Positions 1-8,762 are shown, counted from the stretch's first letter. The stretch: DNA of 64,000 nucleotides from Endozoicomonas sp. OPT23 (GCF_009653635.1 NZ_PPFD01000003.1:762955-826954); one strand, 5' to 3'. Notes: generated by a model from the letters alone, not told the origin. Numbers and translations are program-made.

Positions 1-62
1 TAAGGCAGATATTTATCTTAATCCCCTTTTTCAGATAAAAGCTGATTTGAACGGAGATATTC

Positions 63-761
63 ATGCCTTCCACTGGAATAACATCAGGCATTGCTACTAC
101 CAGCCCTCCTTCAACCAGCTCGCCTACTTCAATACCAGAAAAAGTTGGCAGAGGGCTTAATGGCAAGGCTATTTCCAGCCTTCGGTCTATAGAATCTCAA
201 ATTCCCAGAGAAATGGCCTCGACGACTCCGACGACAAAACTCAGGTCCCGAAGGACATCTCTGCCTTCTACAGGCGCGTCATTACCCTCTGTCCGCCCTG
301 ATTCAGAGCAGCAGAATAAGGCGGCTTCTTCAGAGCGGGAGGTCGCTCAGCAAAAGGTTTCCAGGTCTTTCAAAAAGAAACTCTCCTCTGCTGCTCGAAA
401 GTTAAAATCAAAAACCTATGGAGACCTGAAACGCTGGGTTCTTGGACAAAAACTAAAACCATTACCCCAGTCATTACTGGGGCGTATTTCCTATGACCCA
501 AAGATGCAGGGCGCTCTGACTCAGAGAAATTCAATGCTTTCTACTTTGGCAGATTTAAAGGAGAAAGTGAGAGAGCTCAAGCAAGAATTATTGGATCACG
601 ATAAAGGTTCAGCACGATATCAGGAGATTCAGACGTTACTGAAAAGTATTCCTGTAGACAGAGAAGCTTTAAAGCAGGACATTTTGGATTTTAATAAAGA
701 GATAGAAAAAGATTTACCCAGATTTGCTGAGGCAGAACGACAACATAAGAAGATAAAGTAA
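63..761 (+). CDS. Hypothetical effector-like protein, disordered N-terminus and coiled-coil C-terminus
   Basis: I do not recognise this 232-residue protein. The first 110 residues or so are rich in Ser, Thr and Pro and look disordered. A basic stretch near residues 95-125 follows, and residues 155-232 are Lys/Glu-rich with heptad-like spacing, so a coiled coil is likely. There is no signal peptide or membrane segment. The start is supported by a CGGAG ribosome site 6 bases upstream. The make-up (disordered leader, basic patch, coiled coil) recalls secreted effectors of host-associated bacteria, but that is inference. The gene stands alone, followed by 174 bases with no clear terminator. Confidence 0.7.
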   Translation: MPSTGITSGIATTSPPSTSSPTSIPEKVGRGLNGKAISSLRSIESQIPREMASTTPTTKLRSRRTSLPSTGASLPSVRPDSEQQNKAASSEREVAQQKVSRSFKKKLSSAARKLKSKTYGDLKRWVLGQKLKPLPQSLLGRISYDPKMQGALTQRNSMLSTLADLKEKVRELKQELLDHDKGSARYQEIQTLLKSIPVDREALKQDILDFNKEIEKDLPRFAEAERQHKKIK

Positions 762-935
762 AACTTCCTGAACAGCATACCAATACTGCCTTCACAACTG
801 TAAGAACTGCATTATGAGTTGACCCTTTACATCAAAATAAGACATCAATTCAAAGGAATAGTACATATTAAACCGCTACTGAACGCCTTATAGTCTCATG
901 CTCTGATAAGGCTGTAGTCTTCAGGATAAATAATA

Positions 936-2282
936 ATGTCCAAAAACCTCCCATTGTCTCTAGGTGAGAAAACAGGATATGGACTTGGCGATTTCGGGAT
1001 CGGCCTGCTGTTTCACACCACCAGTATTTATCTGCTGATTTTTTATACTGATGTCTTCGGCATTTCAGCCATTGCCGCTTCCACTCTTTTCCTTGTTGCG
1101 CGACTTTGGGATGCTATCAATGACCCTATTGTCGGCGGCATTGTTGACCGTACCCGGAGCAGCTGGGGTAAGTTTCGACCCTATCTTTTGTTTGGCCCGA
1201 TTCCTTTAGGTATTGCCGGAGTACTTTGCTTTACTGTCCCTGACCTCTCAGATGTAGGCAAGCTGATATACGCCTATGTGACCTACATTACCTTCGGCAT
1301 GATTTACACTCTGGTAGCCGTTCCCTATAGCGCACTGACGTCATCCATTACCATGGATTCCGCTGAAAGAGGCGCCCTTTCTGGCCTCAGAGCCATGTTT
1401 ACACTGATGGCCGGAATGCTGGTTGCAAGTTTGCCTCTGCTGGTAACAGCGTTTGGTGGTGAAGATACAGCTGGCGGCTATCAGAAAAGCATAATGCTGT
1501 TCAGCGCCCTGATGGTTGCCTGTCTGTTTGTTACTTTTTATACGACCAAAGAACGTTATTCAGCACCTCCGCAGAAACAGGCCATAAGTCTTGCTGAAAT
1601 CATTTCAATACTGAAAACCAACCGACCACTGCAGATTGTCTGCCTGGCCTTTGTCGTCAGCTTTGGCAATATGTCTATCGCTGGGTCTGTAGGCACTTAT
1701 TTCTTTACCTACAATCTGGGGCGACCAGATCTTATCCCTGTATTTATGCTGATCAATGTTTCCACTGTTTTCGTGGGCATCCTTATCTGTCAACTGGTTC
1801 AGAAGAAGCTTGAGAAGAAGCAGATTATTATTCTGGGCACCCTGATCGGTATGATCCGCCCACTGTCCATGTACTTCCCTGATATCAATATCATTCTTAC
1901 CGGCAGTGTTATTGGCGGAATAGGTCAGGGTTTTGCCGTCGCGGTTATCTGGGCTTTTGTCGCAGATACCATTGAATACGGACAGTACAAAACCGGTCAG
2001 CGTAATGAGGGCATGACCTATGCGCTGGTTGGCTTCTTTATGAAAATGGGTGGAGCCCTTGGCGCCATGATTCCCGGTTTTGTATTGAACTACACCGGTT
2101 ATGTACCCAATGTCGAGCAGACAGAACTGACACTGTCTGGCATTACGATGCTTTGTGCCACCATTCCACTGCTTCTCTACGGCTGTTTTGCCCTGGTGAT
2201 GTCTCGCTACCCGCTGGATAAGAAAACTCATGACAGGATTGTCTGTGAGCTGGAGCAGCGGCAAGCAACAGTGAATGTGTAG
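936..2282 (+). CDS. GPH-family sugar:cation symporter (MelB/UidB-like)
   Basis: A 448-residue protein with about 12 hydrophobic segments. It carries the GPH signature around residues 57-83, where DAINDPIVGGIVDRT is followed by WGKFRP; family knowledge assigns the Asp residues here to cation coupling. It should import a glycoside, pentoside or hexuronide with Na+ or H+ across the inner membrane; the substrate cannot be read from sequence. It is a close full-length paralogue of the symporter at 8763-10103. Start ATG has AGGA 10 bases upstream. The stop codon TAG lies inside a copy of the palindromic repeat (TGTGTAGACACAC), so the 3' end of the gene is embedded in the element. Confidence 0.9.
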   Translation: MSKNLPLSLGEKTGYGLGDFGIGLLFHTTSIYLLIFYTDVFGISAIAASTLFLVARLWDAINDPIVGGIVDRTRSSWGKFRPYLLFGPIPLGIAGVLCFTVPDLSDVGKLIYAYVTYITFGMIYTLVAVPYSALTSSITMDSAERGALSGLRAMFTLMAGMLVASLPLLVTAFGGEDTAGGYQKSIMLFSALMVACLFVTFYTTKERYSAPPQKQAISLAEIISILKTNRPLQIVCLAFVVSFGNMSIAGSVGTYFFTYNLGRPDLIPVFMLINVSTVFVGILICQLVQKKLEKKQIIILGTLIGMIRPLSMYFPDINIILTGSVIGGIGQGFAVAVIWAFVADTIEYGQYKTGQRNEGMTYALVGFFMKMGGALGAMIPGFVLNYTGYVPNVEQTELTLSGITMLCATIPLLLYGCFALVMSRYPLDKKTHDRIVCELEQRQATVNV

Positions 2283-2364
2283 ACACACGCAATTTATTAG
2301 TCATAAGCTGTTTGCTAGAGTGCTCAGCCCAGTAACTCATCAGAGCTTATTTTTGAATCAGTCA
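2272..2364 (+). repeat. 93-bp palindromic element, copy 1 (eroded right half)
   Basis: The left end TGAATGTGTAGACACACG matches the family's TAAGTGTGTAGACACACG. The right half is only recognisable as GCTTAT plus TTGAATCAGTC, so the right limit is approximate. It overlaps the stop codon of the GPH symporter and the 5' end of the next gene. Confidence 0.5.
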
Positions 2365-3033
2365 GTCAAACTCGGTCTTCGCCTGCTGGCCATTGAACAA
2401 ATGGTCACCCGCCACTATGACAATATCTGGGATTGCTGTTGCGATCATGGCCTGCTTGGCATGCGCCTGCTGGAGAAGCAGGCTGCGGAAAAAGTGCACT
2501 TTGTCGATGTCGTTGAGTCACTGGTTAATGGTGTAAACCAGGCTCTTTCTGGCAATCCCGAGCTATACCCTGCTGACCAATGGCAGACACTCTGCATGGA
2601 TGTTGCTCGGCTTCCTGTCAGTGAAGCAAGCACCCATAAAGGTGATTCACACCTGGTCATTATCGCCGGAGTGGGCGGTGACCTGTTATTTGAACTGGTT
2701 GAAGCTATTCATAAGGCAAATCCTGAAACCAATATCGAATTTCTACTCTGCCCTGTTCGGCAGCACTTTCATGTGCGGGAAAGCCTGATAAACATGGGAA
2801 TGAAACTGATCAATGAATCTATTGTCTATGAAAACCGGCTGTTCTACGAAATCATTCATGTAGCCCGAAAAGGCAGGGAAGAGTTGACCTGTGTCGGTTC
2901 AAAGATGTGGGATTTCAGTGATGAAGACCATTGTCTCTATCTGCAGCAAACGGTCTCTCACTACCAGCGCCGCCTGAAAAGTGGCTGTGAAAAAACAGCC
3001 GCTATTCTTCAGCAATACCAAAACCTGCGTTGA
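2353..3033 (+). CDS. TrmK-like tRNA (adenine-22-N1)-methyltransferase family protein
   Basis: The motif IWDCCCDHGLLGMRLL is the SAM-binding loop of the COG2384/TrmK family, which methylates N1 of A22 in tRNA in Gram-positives; gammaproteobacterial members are less studied. A second family motif, LVIIAGVGGDL, is near the middle, and LLCPVRQHFHVRESL follows. The open frame extends up to an ATG at 2275, but those extra 26 residues fall inside the repeat element and have no counterpart in the family as I remember it, so I prefer TTG at 2353 (LNQSVKLGLRLLAIEQMV). The start is uncertain. The stop TGA lies at the edge of repeat copy 2. Confidence 0.75.
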   Translation: MNQSVKLGLRLLAIEQMVTRHYDNIWDCCCDHGLLGMRLLEKQAAEKVHFVDVVESLVNGVNQALSGNPELYPADQWQTLCMDVARLPVSEASTHKGDSHLVIIAGVGGDLLFELVEAIHKANPETNIEFLLCPVRQHFHVRESLINMGMKLINESIVYENRLFYEIIHVARKGREELTCVGSKMWDFSDEDHCLYLQQTVSHYQRRLKSGCEKTAAILQQYQNLR

Positions 3034-3121
3034 GCACCCAGCATACGACCTAATAAGCTGTTTACCCGCCTATGCAGGGCGGGCTGTAAGTTAATATTCG
3101 ATTAGTGTGTCTACACACAAA
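3030..3121 (-). repeat. 93-bp palindromic element, copy 2 (inverted orientation)
   Basis: Read on the plus strand it starts TTGAGCACCCAGCATACG and ends ATTCGATTAGTGTGTCTACACAC, the reverse complement of the family pattern (TAAGTACTCAGACATACG ... GTGTCTACACACTTA). The centre has CCCGCC / GGCGGG arms. The TGA stop of the TrmK-like gene (3031-3033) is part of the element end. Confidence 0.75.
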
Positions 3122-3345
3122 GAGAGCCGACTATCGAAGTTTATTCGAAGAGAGTTGTCTGAGTTCTGTACATGGAAATACGTTCTGTCCTTAAAAAACG
3201 ACACTATTGACATAAAAATCATAACTACAACATCTTGTGTCATAGGGGCTGTTTTTCACCTAAATAACCGGAAAATCATGATTGAGTTTTCGAGGGAATC
3301 TCAGTAAGGTTGCCGCCTCGTTTTTGCGCCCTCTTCCGGAGAATT

Positions 3346-4002
3346 ATGAAAGATAAAGCTTTTAAACTCGTTGCTATTGAAGGCAATATCGGTGCCGGCA
3401 AATCCACTCTGCTAGGCCCTCTGGTTGACGCCCTGAACACAGTGACCGGCGAACGCTGGCAGCTGATCAAGGAAGACGTAGACGAGAACCCCGAGTTTCA
3501 GAAGCTGCTGGCCGAGTTCACCCAGGATCCGTCTGCCCGTATCCGTTTCCAGCGCTTCATCACAAACCATCGTGCCAAGCTGCTGGAAGGCGTTGATGAG
3601 TCCATCAACTACATCATCGAGCGTTCTCTGGTCAGCGACCTGATTTTCTCTCAGGCTAACCTGTCCAACATGCCACGCCCTGACGGCGATGACATCTGCT
3701 ACTACTACGACATCCATGATCGCCTGGAAGACTACCCGAAGATCGACATGGTTATCTACCTGAAGACGACACCGAAGGTATGCTATGAACGTATGCTGGA
3801 TCGTGCCCGTGAATCAGAAGCAGGCACTCCGGAAGAGTATATCCGCCTGATTTCCGATTTCCACGACTGCATGCTGCCGCATATCTGCAAGGATCATGAA
3901 ATCGAACTGGCTGACCTGAACTGGGATGACTTTGGTTGCCCGAACAATGTTGCCGAGATGATCCATAAGTCATTCACCAAGAATAAGAAAGCTGCTGCCT
4001 GA
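3346..4002 (+). CDS. Deoxynucleoside kinase (dNK family)
   Basis: A 218-residue cytoplasmic kinase that phosphorylates deoxynucleosides with ATP or another NTP for the salvage pathway. The P-loop GNIGAGKS is at residues 13-20, and the family's (E/D)RS segment appears as IIERSLVSD, followed by the tyrosine-rich stretch ICYYYDIHDRL. The length matches bacterial and insect dNKs. The frame is open upstream to 3310, but ATG 3346 has a GGAG ribosome site 4 bases upstream and the N-terminus then aligns with the family. Which deoxynucleoside is used cannot be told. Codon use is more C/G-ending than in the neighbours, suggesting good expression. Confidence 0.88.
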   Translation: MKDKAFKLVAIEGNIGAGKSTLLGPLVDALNTVTGERWQLIKEDVDENPEFQKLLAEFTQDPSARIRFQRFITNHRAKLLEGVDESINYIIERSLVSDLIFSQANLSNMPRPDGDDICYYYDIHDRLEDYPKIDMVIYLKTTPKVCYERMLDRARESEAGTPEEYIRLISDFHDCMLPHICKDHEIELADLNWDDFGCPNNVAEMIHKSFTKNKKAAA

Positions 4003-4009
4003 TTGTGAC

Positions 4010-4044
4010 ATTTTAGAGGGCTGGGCCTGCCAGCCTTCTAAAAT
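4010..4044 (+). terminator. Hairpin terminator after deoxynucleoside kinase
   Basis: A 15-bp stem (ATTTTAGAGGGCTGG / CCAGCCTTCTAAAAT, one G-T pair) around a 5-base loop starts 8 bases after the stop codon. The A/T-rich outer arms give a short U tract on the plus strand. Confidence 0.6.
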
Positions 4045-4054
4045 AGCAAACTGA

Positions 4055-4147
4055 TGAGTGTGTAGACACACAATCCAATTTTTCAGCTATTTACCCGCCT
4101 GTAGCCTTCAATCAAACGCATTCGCGTTCCTCGATTATTGAACTTTT
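4055..4147 (+). repeat. 93-bp palindromic element, copy 3 (degenerate right half)
   Basis: It starts TGAGTGTGTAGACACAC, a clear match to the family's left end. The central arm TATTTACCCGCC is present, but the matching right arm and the GTATGTCT end are lost. The right limit is set only by the usual length. Confidence 0.55.
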
Positions 4148-4193
4148 ACTTCATTGTGAAGTCGAAAGAACAGTTTTCATGGAGGAATGCCCG

Positions 4194-5090
4194 ATGTTAT
4201 CGCCAAACGACCCCGCATTCAGCGCTGCTTTTTCTTACAGTGCAGACATACCCGTTCCGGTCAAAAATGAAAGTTCTCCCATTCCCGAGACAATGTGGCG
4301 CAAGTACCGTGTTACAGGGCTCGACCGCTGGGCAACGGCTCCTTCACTGACTGACTCAATATCAACAGCAGCCATGAGTGCATCTGTGATTGGGGGAATG
4401 AACCTTGCTTTGTGCACGAGAGAAATTATCAGTGCTAAAACCGCTCTGTTAATGACTGCTGCAGGCAGCGCCCTTTTAACAGCTGGGCATTGGCACACTA
4501 TGCGCCGGATAAACTCTGCAGATGCACCCATGATAGTCGCTCAAAACCACTATTATCGTTGTGTGGCAGTGATGGAAAAGATTAAGACAATAAAAAATCT
4601 TCTGAAAAAAGAAGGTTACAGCTCTGACAGTTTGAAGCCTCACTTTACGCAACTGGCCAGCCTCGGTTGTACTGTGAAGACAGAACAGCCAACCATTAAA
4701 CAGCCGCTCTCTCCTGAACAGGAAAATGACTTAATAATGAGCGTAATGCGCAAGCCTGGTGATTCAGATTCCGATGCACTGGATCGATTTAATCTATTCA
4801 GGAAGGAACCTGAATTAGTTGAACGCATTCAAGATGATGAGATGAAAAAAAAGGTTCAGTTAGTCATGGAGCAGATTGGTGACCACGCATTCATGACAAA
4901 GAGAATCATTGCAGAATTAAGCGAGGCAGAAAGAAGGCTCAGCCAGAGAACCATAGTTCTTTCTCGTGATATTCAAGCAATGGGACAAGCCCTTGGAATA
5001 GCTCATCCTGCAGAAAGAAAGCTTACTTCTCGCACCGATGAACATGAAGTGGTTCATCTTGTGACTATAGATCCAAAGCACTCCTCATAA
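4194..5090 (+). CDS. Hypothetical membrane protein with C-terminal coiled coil
   Basis: I do not recognise this protein of 298 residues. Two hydrophobic segments lie near residues 62-84 and 87-103, with a short polar turn between them, so a hairpin in the membrane is likely. The rest is charged, and residues 220-275 have helical, coiled-coil character. The upstream ATG at 4179 belongs to the ribosome site itself (ATGGAGGAATGCCCG), so I choose ATG 4194, which has GGAGGA at the right spacing. A two-helix hairpin plus a long helical domain occurs in many effectors of host-associated bacteria; that reading is speculative. A strong hairpin follows the stop. Confidence 0.65.
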   Translation: MLSPNDPAFSAAFSYSADIPVPVKNESSPIPETMWRKYRVTGLDRWATAPSLTDSISTAAMSASVIGGMNLALCTREIISAKTALLMTAAGSALLTAGHWHTMRRINSADAPMIVAQNHYYRCVAVMEKIKTIKNLLKKEGYSSDSLKPHFTQLASLGCTVKTEQPTIKQPLSPEQENDLIMSVMRKPGDSDSDALDRFNLFRKEPELVERIQDDEMKKKVQLVMEQIGDHAFMTKRIIAELSEAERRLSQRTIVLSRDIQAMGQALGIAHPAERKLTSRTDEHEVVHLVTIDPKHSS

Positions 5091-5092
5091 AA

Positions 5093-5124
5093 AAGCCTGC
5101 GTAATCAGGGGAATACGCAGGCTT
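5093..5124 (-). terminator. Terminator between the hypothetical gene and the GH2 gene
   Basis: A perfect 11-bp stem (AAGCCTGCGTA / TACGCAGGCTT) with a 10-base loop lies between two convergent genes. On the minus strand it is followed by TTTTTT, so it best serves the GH2 gene. It may also stop transcription from the plus side. Confidence 0.8.
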
Positions 5125-5157
5125 CAGGAAGTCAGCTGTTCACTGATTCAGTACAGA

Positions 5158-7251
5158 TTAACCGTTACGCTTTTCAAACGCTTCATAGAGCTCGTTATGA
5201 ATGCGGGTCAGCTCTTCCGGTGCAACCTTGGAGACTTCACGGTCGTAGGTGGCAACACCATTGATCTCAATCTCAACATCAGTCAGCTGAGTATAAACAG
5301 CACCCGCCAGACCATTTGTGATTGCAACTTTGGTCTCGTTTAACATCATGTTGGTATAGGCTTCCTGATAGGCGGCCTGCCCTTCAGTTTTACCGTAACC
5401 AAAGGTCTTGTCAGACCACAGGTGTCCTTCTACTGCCCAGGTCTGACCGCCGTATTCACCCAGCACACCAGCACGGAACTGACGAGGGTCTTCAACTCGT
5501 TCAATCTTACGACGGTAAATGTGCATATCGTAGATATCACCACTGCCCTGATCAAAGAAACCGGAAGCAGAGTTGATCAGACGGGTTGGGTCCAGCTTAC
5601 GAGTCATTTCAGTCACACGAACAGTGTCGAACTGACCCCAGTATTCGTTGAATGGAATCCACACAGCCAGAGACGGGAACATCTGCAGGCTCTGAACCAT
5701 CTCGGTGTATTCGTTAATAAACTGAGTCTTGTTATCTTCAGTACGGCCCCAGCCTTCATAGTCACGGTCAGGAATGTCGTGATGATGATCGATACCCAGA
5801 GGTGCCACATGCTGCAGGTAATCAACCCAGCCATCTTTCGGTGGTATTGGTGCTCCGCCACTGATCATGTCCTGCCAAACCAGAATACCCAGTTTGTCAC
5901 AGTGGTGATACCAACGGGCTGGCTCTATTTTAATGTGCTTACGCAGCATGTTGTAGCCGTAAGACTTAGCCAGTTCGATATCGTATTTCAGGGCAGCATC
6001 CGTTGGCGCCGTGTAAATACCGTCAGGCCAGTAACCCTGATCCAGTGGACCATTGTGGAATACAGGTTTGTTGTTCAGGGTCAGCAATGGAGTGCCGTCT
6101 TGTTTGATGACTCCCAGCTCTCGCATAGCGAAGTAGCTGTCTGCTTCATCAATGACCTTGTCACCATCCAGAAGGCGAACCTTGATGTCGTACAGGTTAG
6201 GGGTTTCCGGTGTCCACAGCTTCAACTCAGCAGGTTTCACCAGTACTGGCTGACCAACTTCTGCCTTGAAGGAACTGTTATCGTCTTTCAGTATCACTTC
6301 AACGGTCAGGCCATCGCAGTTATCTGTGGTCGTCACGTCTACAAGGGCTGTACCCTTGGTGATATTGGCATGGGTCAGAGTACGTTCAATACGACGATCG
6401 GCAACTGATTCCATCCATACTGTCTGCCAGATACCGGACGATGCTGTGTAACTGATAAAAGCTGGTTTGAGCGTCTGTTTGCCGCGCTGCTGGCTGGAAG
6501 TTTCAGCATTGGTTGGGTCCCAAACGACAACAACCAGCTCGTTTGCTTCACCACGCTTAACAGCGTCGGTAATATCAAATGAGAACGGCGTATAACCGCC
6601 TTGGTGACTGCCCTGTTCCACACCGTTCACTAGTACGGTGGTTTCCCAGTCAACAGCGCCGAAGTTCAGCACAATACGTTCTTCAGCATTCCAGTTGGCC
6701 GGAACATCAAACTTGCGGTTGTACCAGAGTTTTTCACCAGGCAGTAATGGACGCTGAACACCGGATAAAGCAGATTCAATGGCAAATGGCACCATAATCT
6801 GACCTGGGAATTCACCGACGCTGGTTGCTTCTTTGGCAACAACGTTAAAGGACCAGAGACCGTTCAGGTTGACCCACTTATCTCGGCTCAACTGTGGACG
6901 AGGGTATTCTGGCAGCGGTGCTTCAGGATCAATGTCCTTGCTCCAGCGTGTAGGCAGCTGCGCTTCTTTCTGCTTCCAGCCATCTTTCTGTTGTTGTTTG
7001 AACCAGTCAGCCCAGTCTTTGGACTGTGCTTCATCCTTGAACATCCAGCCATCTTCGCCTTTAGGGATACGCTTGATGATGTTGTTAACCAGAACACCCA
7101 CTTTTCGAGGAATGTAACGAACCGACAGACCCCAGGCCAAAAACAGGCCAACAATCACAGATACGAATCCGATGGGGAAAGCCCAGCCAAATGCGGCATA
7201 ACCTCCACCAAGAATCGCGGCCAGTATGGCCAGCGCGATATACTTCTTCAT
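5158..7251 (-). CDS. Membrane-anchored GH2 glycoside hydrolase (beta-galactosidase/beta-glucuronidase family)
   Basis: A 697-residue family 2 glycosidase. Two hydrophobic segments (about 1-20 and 25-46) precede a linker. A GH2 sugar-binding domain follows (about 115-290; WVNLNGLWSFN, RPLLPGEKLWYNRKF), then an Ig-like domain (about 290-390) and a TIM barrel from about 395. The acid/base is Glu536 in WIPFNEYWGQF and the nucleophile is Glu599 in VLGEYGGQTW, so the enzyme should be active. Galactoside versus glucuronide specificity cannot be decided. The N-terminus predicts an inner-membrane anchor with the catalytic domain probably periplasmic, unusual for GH2. It is divergent from the AraC regulator, with a 287-base region between them that carries a CCTTGAAAGG motif. 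Confidence 0.9.
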   Translation of the reverse strand: MKKYIALAILAAILGGGYAAFGWAFPIGFVSVIVGLFLAWGLSVRYIPRKVGVLVNNIIKRIPKGEDGWMFKDEAQSKDWADWFKQQQKDGWKQKEAQLPTRWSKDIDPEAPLPEYPRPQLSRDKWVNLNGLWSFNVVAKEATSVGEFPGQIMVPFAIESALSGVQRPLLPGEKLWYNRKFDVPANWNAEERIVLNFGAVDWETTVLVNGVEQGSHQGGYTPFSFDITDAVKRGEANELVVVVWDPTNAETSSQQRGKQTLKPAFISYTASSGIWQTVWMESVADRRIERTLTHANITKGTALVDVTTTDNCDGLTVEVILKDDNSSFKAEVGQPVLVKPAELKLWTPETPNLYDIKVRLLDGDKVIDEADSYFAMRELGVIKQDGTPLLTLNNKPVFHNGPLDQGYWPDGIYTAPTDAALKYDIELAKSYGYNMLRKHIKIEPARWYHHCDKLGILVWQDMISGGAPIPPKDGWVDYLQHVAPLGIDHHHDIPDRDYEGWGRTEDNKTQFINEYTEMVQSLQMFPSLAVWIPFNEYWGQFDTVRVTEMTRKLDPTRLINSASGFFDQGSGDIYDMHIYRRKIERVEDPRQFRAGVLGEYGGQTWAVEGHLWSDKTFGYGKTEGQAAYQEAYTNMMLNETKVAITNGLAGAVYTQLTDVEIEINGVATYDREVSKVAPEELTRIHNELYEAFEKRNG

Positions 7252-7370
7252 AGCACCCCCAGCGAAAAACCAGAAAGGGTCAATTCATTCAGTGGCTGAA
7301 CCACAGAACTAACCTATTAAATAATCTGGTCAGTAAATTACCGGCGAGGGATATTTAGAGCTATGCACAA

Positions 7371-7382
7371 ACCTTGAAAGGT
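7371..7382. promoter_or_regulatory. Candidate operator motif upstream of GH2 and AraC genes
   Basis: ACCTTGAAAGGT is a short palindrome in the divergent GH2/AraC region. The same CCTTGAAAG core occurs twice, as an inverted pair, before the second GPH symporter, and CTTGAAA recurs before galM. A shared binding site for the AraC regulator is the simplest reading. Confidence 0.4.
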
Positions 7383-7538
7383 TATGTCTGATTCTGATCA
7401 CGAAAAAACAGACAATGACAGAGTTATTAGACAGTTAATGAATAGGTCGATCGCTTTAAACGCATAGAGAACAGAGTTCATCAGTGTCAGAATAGATGCC
7501 ACTGCAAACCGGTATTTCCATTAGATTGATGCTACTGA

Positions 7539-8672
7539 ATGATAATTGCTGACTCCTCCCTGACACTTGATACAACGGCTCGATGCCTCTATCGATATGC
7601 ACTGGGGCAAGCAACTATTCCTGAAGTAAGAGCCAGTCTGAAATACCTGTTTATTAAAAGCAGAACCCCGATTAAAACCAGTGATACGCCTCTGGATTCC
7701 TACCTTGAAGGCCTTCTGTCCGTTATAAGAGCCGTTTCTATTTCCGAAGACTGGCATCAGCGGATGCATATTGATTATCCGTTGACGGATAAGGAAGCCA
7801 ACCGTTTTTTAAACCAGTTATTCAGCACTATTGAATCGGACCTGCAGTTTCTTCATTACCAGAATGTCGCTGTGCCTTCAGCTATCAGCAAGGACTCCTG
7901 GCGCGATCACGCTATCTTCAGACCACAACGAAAAGCTGGCTGGACCATGCATGTAACAACTTCGGGGTCCGGGTTCTACGACTGTGTGCGTACACAGATC
8001 AGGACGGAGCCCGGAGATATTATGTTGTTCAGCCCAACAGCTTATCTGGATGGGAGAAGAGCGGAAGAGAGCGAGCACTGGCATTATGAATGGATAATGT
8101 TTCAGAACACCCCTCGCATTACCGAGCTATTGAGCTGGCCGGAAGTGGCATCGGGCATTTATCACATTAAAGCAGGCAACAACCAGCAACTGGAAAGGGT
8201 TCGTTCTGTCACAGGTTTTATCAGGGAGCAGGGCTGGTCGCTGGAACCGGCGCAGGTTAAAGCCAGAGAAGTCTGTATCGAGCTGCTGATGCTTCGTTGC
8301 CACGAGATTATAGAAGAGCAGGGCTATCAGCAGACAGACAGAAGAATTCAGGACGCCATACACTTTATTGAGGACAGCCTGTTCAGGGATTTCACTCTGG
8401 AACAGGTTGCCGATGTCGCCTGCCTGTCGCCGTCTGCTCTGGCGTTACTGTTTAAAAAACATTGTGGTGTAACGGTTATGCAGTGGCGTGAAGAAAAACG
8501 GATGGCGGCGGCCTGCCACAAGCTGGTTCATACCAGTAAACGTATCTCACAGATTTCAGACGAGCTGGGGTATTTGAATCAGATGTATTTTGCCCGCTGT
8601 TTTCGTCGATACATAAATATGACACCTTCTGAATACCGCAGAAAGCACTGCCAGACAGAAACTTTCGAATAA
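7539..8672 (+). CDS. AraC-family transcriptional regulator
   Basis: A 377-residue regulator. A cupin-like sensing domain occupies about residues 130-210 (GSGFYDCVRTQIRTEPGDIMLFSPTAYLDGR). Two helix-turn-helix motifs of the AraC/XylS type fill the last 100 residues (DFTLEQVADVACLSPSALALLFKKHCG and QISDELGYLNQMYFARCFRRYINMTPSEYRR). Its place between the GH2 gene and the second GPH symporter suggests a sugar-responsive activator of both. About 100 residues before the cupin domain are longer than usual, and no ribosome site is clear at 7539; an internal ATG at 7764 would give 303 residues, closer to the family norm. Confidence 0.88.
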   Translation: MIIADSSLTLDTTARCLYRYALGQATIPEVRASLKYLFIKSRTPIKTSDTPLDSYLEGLLSVIRAVSISEDWHQRMHIDYPLTDKEANRFLNQLFSTIESDLQFLHYQNVAVPSAISKDSWRDHAIFRPQRKAGWTMHVTTSGSGFYDCVRTQIRTEPGDIMLFSPTAYLDGRRAEESEHWHYEWIMFQNTPRITELLSWPEVASGIYHIKAGNNQQLERVRSVTGFIREQGWSLEPAQVKAREVCIELLMLRCHEIIEEQGYQQTDRRIQDAIHFIEDSLFRDFTLEQVADVACLSPSALALLFKKHCGVTVMQWREEKRMAAACHKLVHTSKRISQISDELGYLNQMYFARCFRRYINMTPSEYRRKHCQTETFE

Positions 8673-8714
8673 TTCATATAAATCTGCGAATCTGAGGCAT
8701 ACTCAAAGCAACGG

Positions 8715-8752
8715 CCTTGAAAGATAGTGGCGACGTTATAAAACTTTCAAGG
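8715..8752. promoter_or_regulatory. Inverted repeat just upstream of the second GPH gene
   Basis: CCTTGAAAG and CTTTCAAGG form a perfect 9-bp inverted repeat separated by 20 bases and ending 10 bases before the start codon. The half-site is the same as the palindrome before the GH2 gene. It may be an operator, or an RNA hairpin that affects translation because it abuts the ribosome site. Confidence 0.45.
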
Positions 8753-8762
8753 TTGTTGTCTT

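Noticed and set aside
3107-3307. A 66-codon frame starting at GTG
   Set aside because: Its start lies inside a palindromic element, no ribosome site precedes it, and the product resembles nothing.
5422-6408. A 328-codon frame on the plus strand opposite the GH2 gene
   Set aside because: It is the mirror of a well-supported enzyme with catalytic residues on the minus strand and has no domain of its own.
7251-7539. Riboswitch before GH2 or AraC
   Set aside because: No known aptamer pattern could be seen; the only structure is the short CCTTGAAAGG palindrome.
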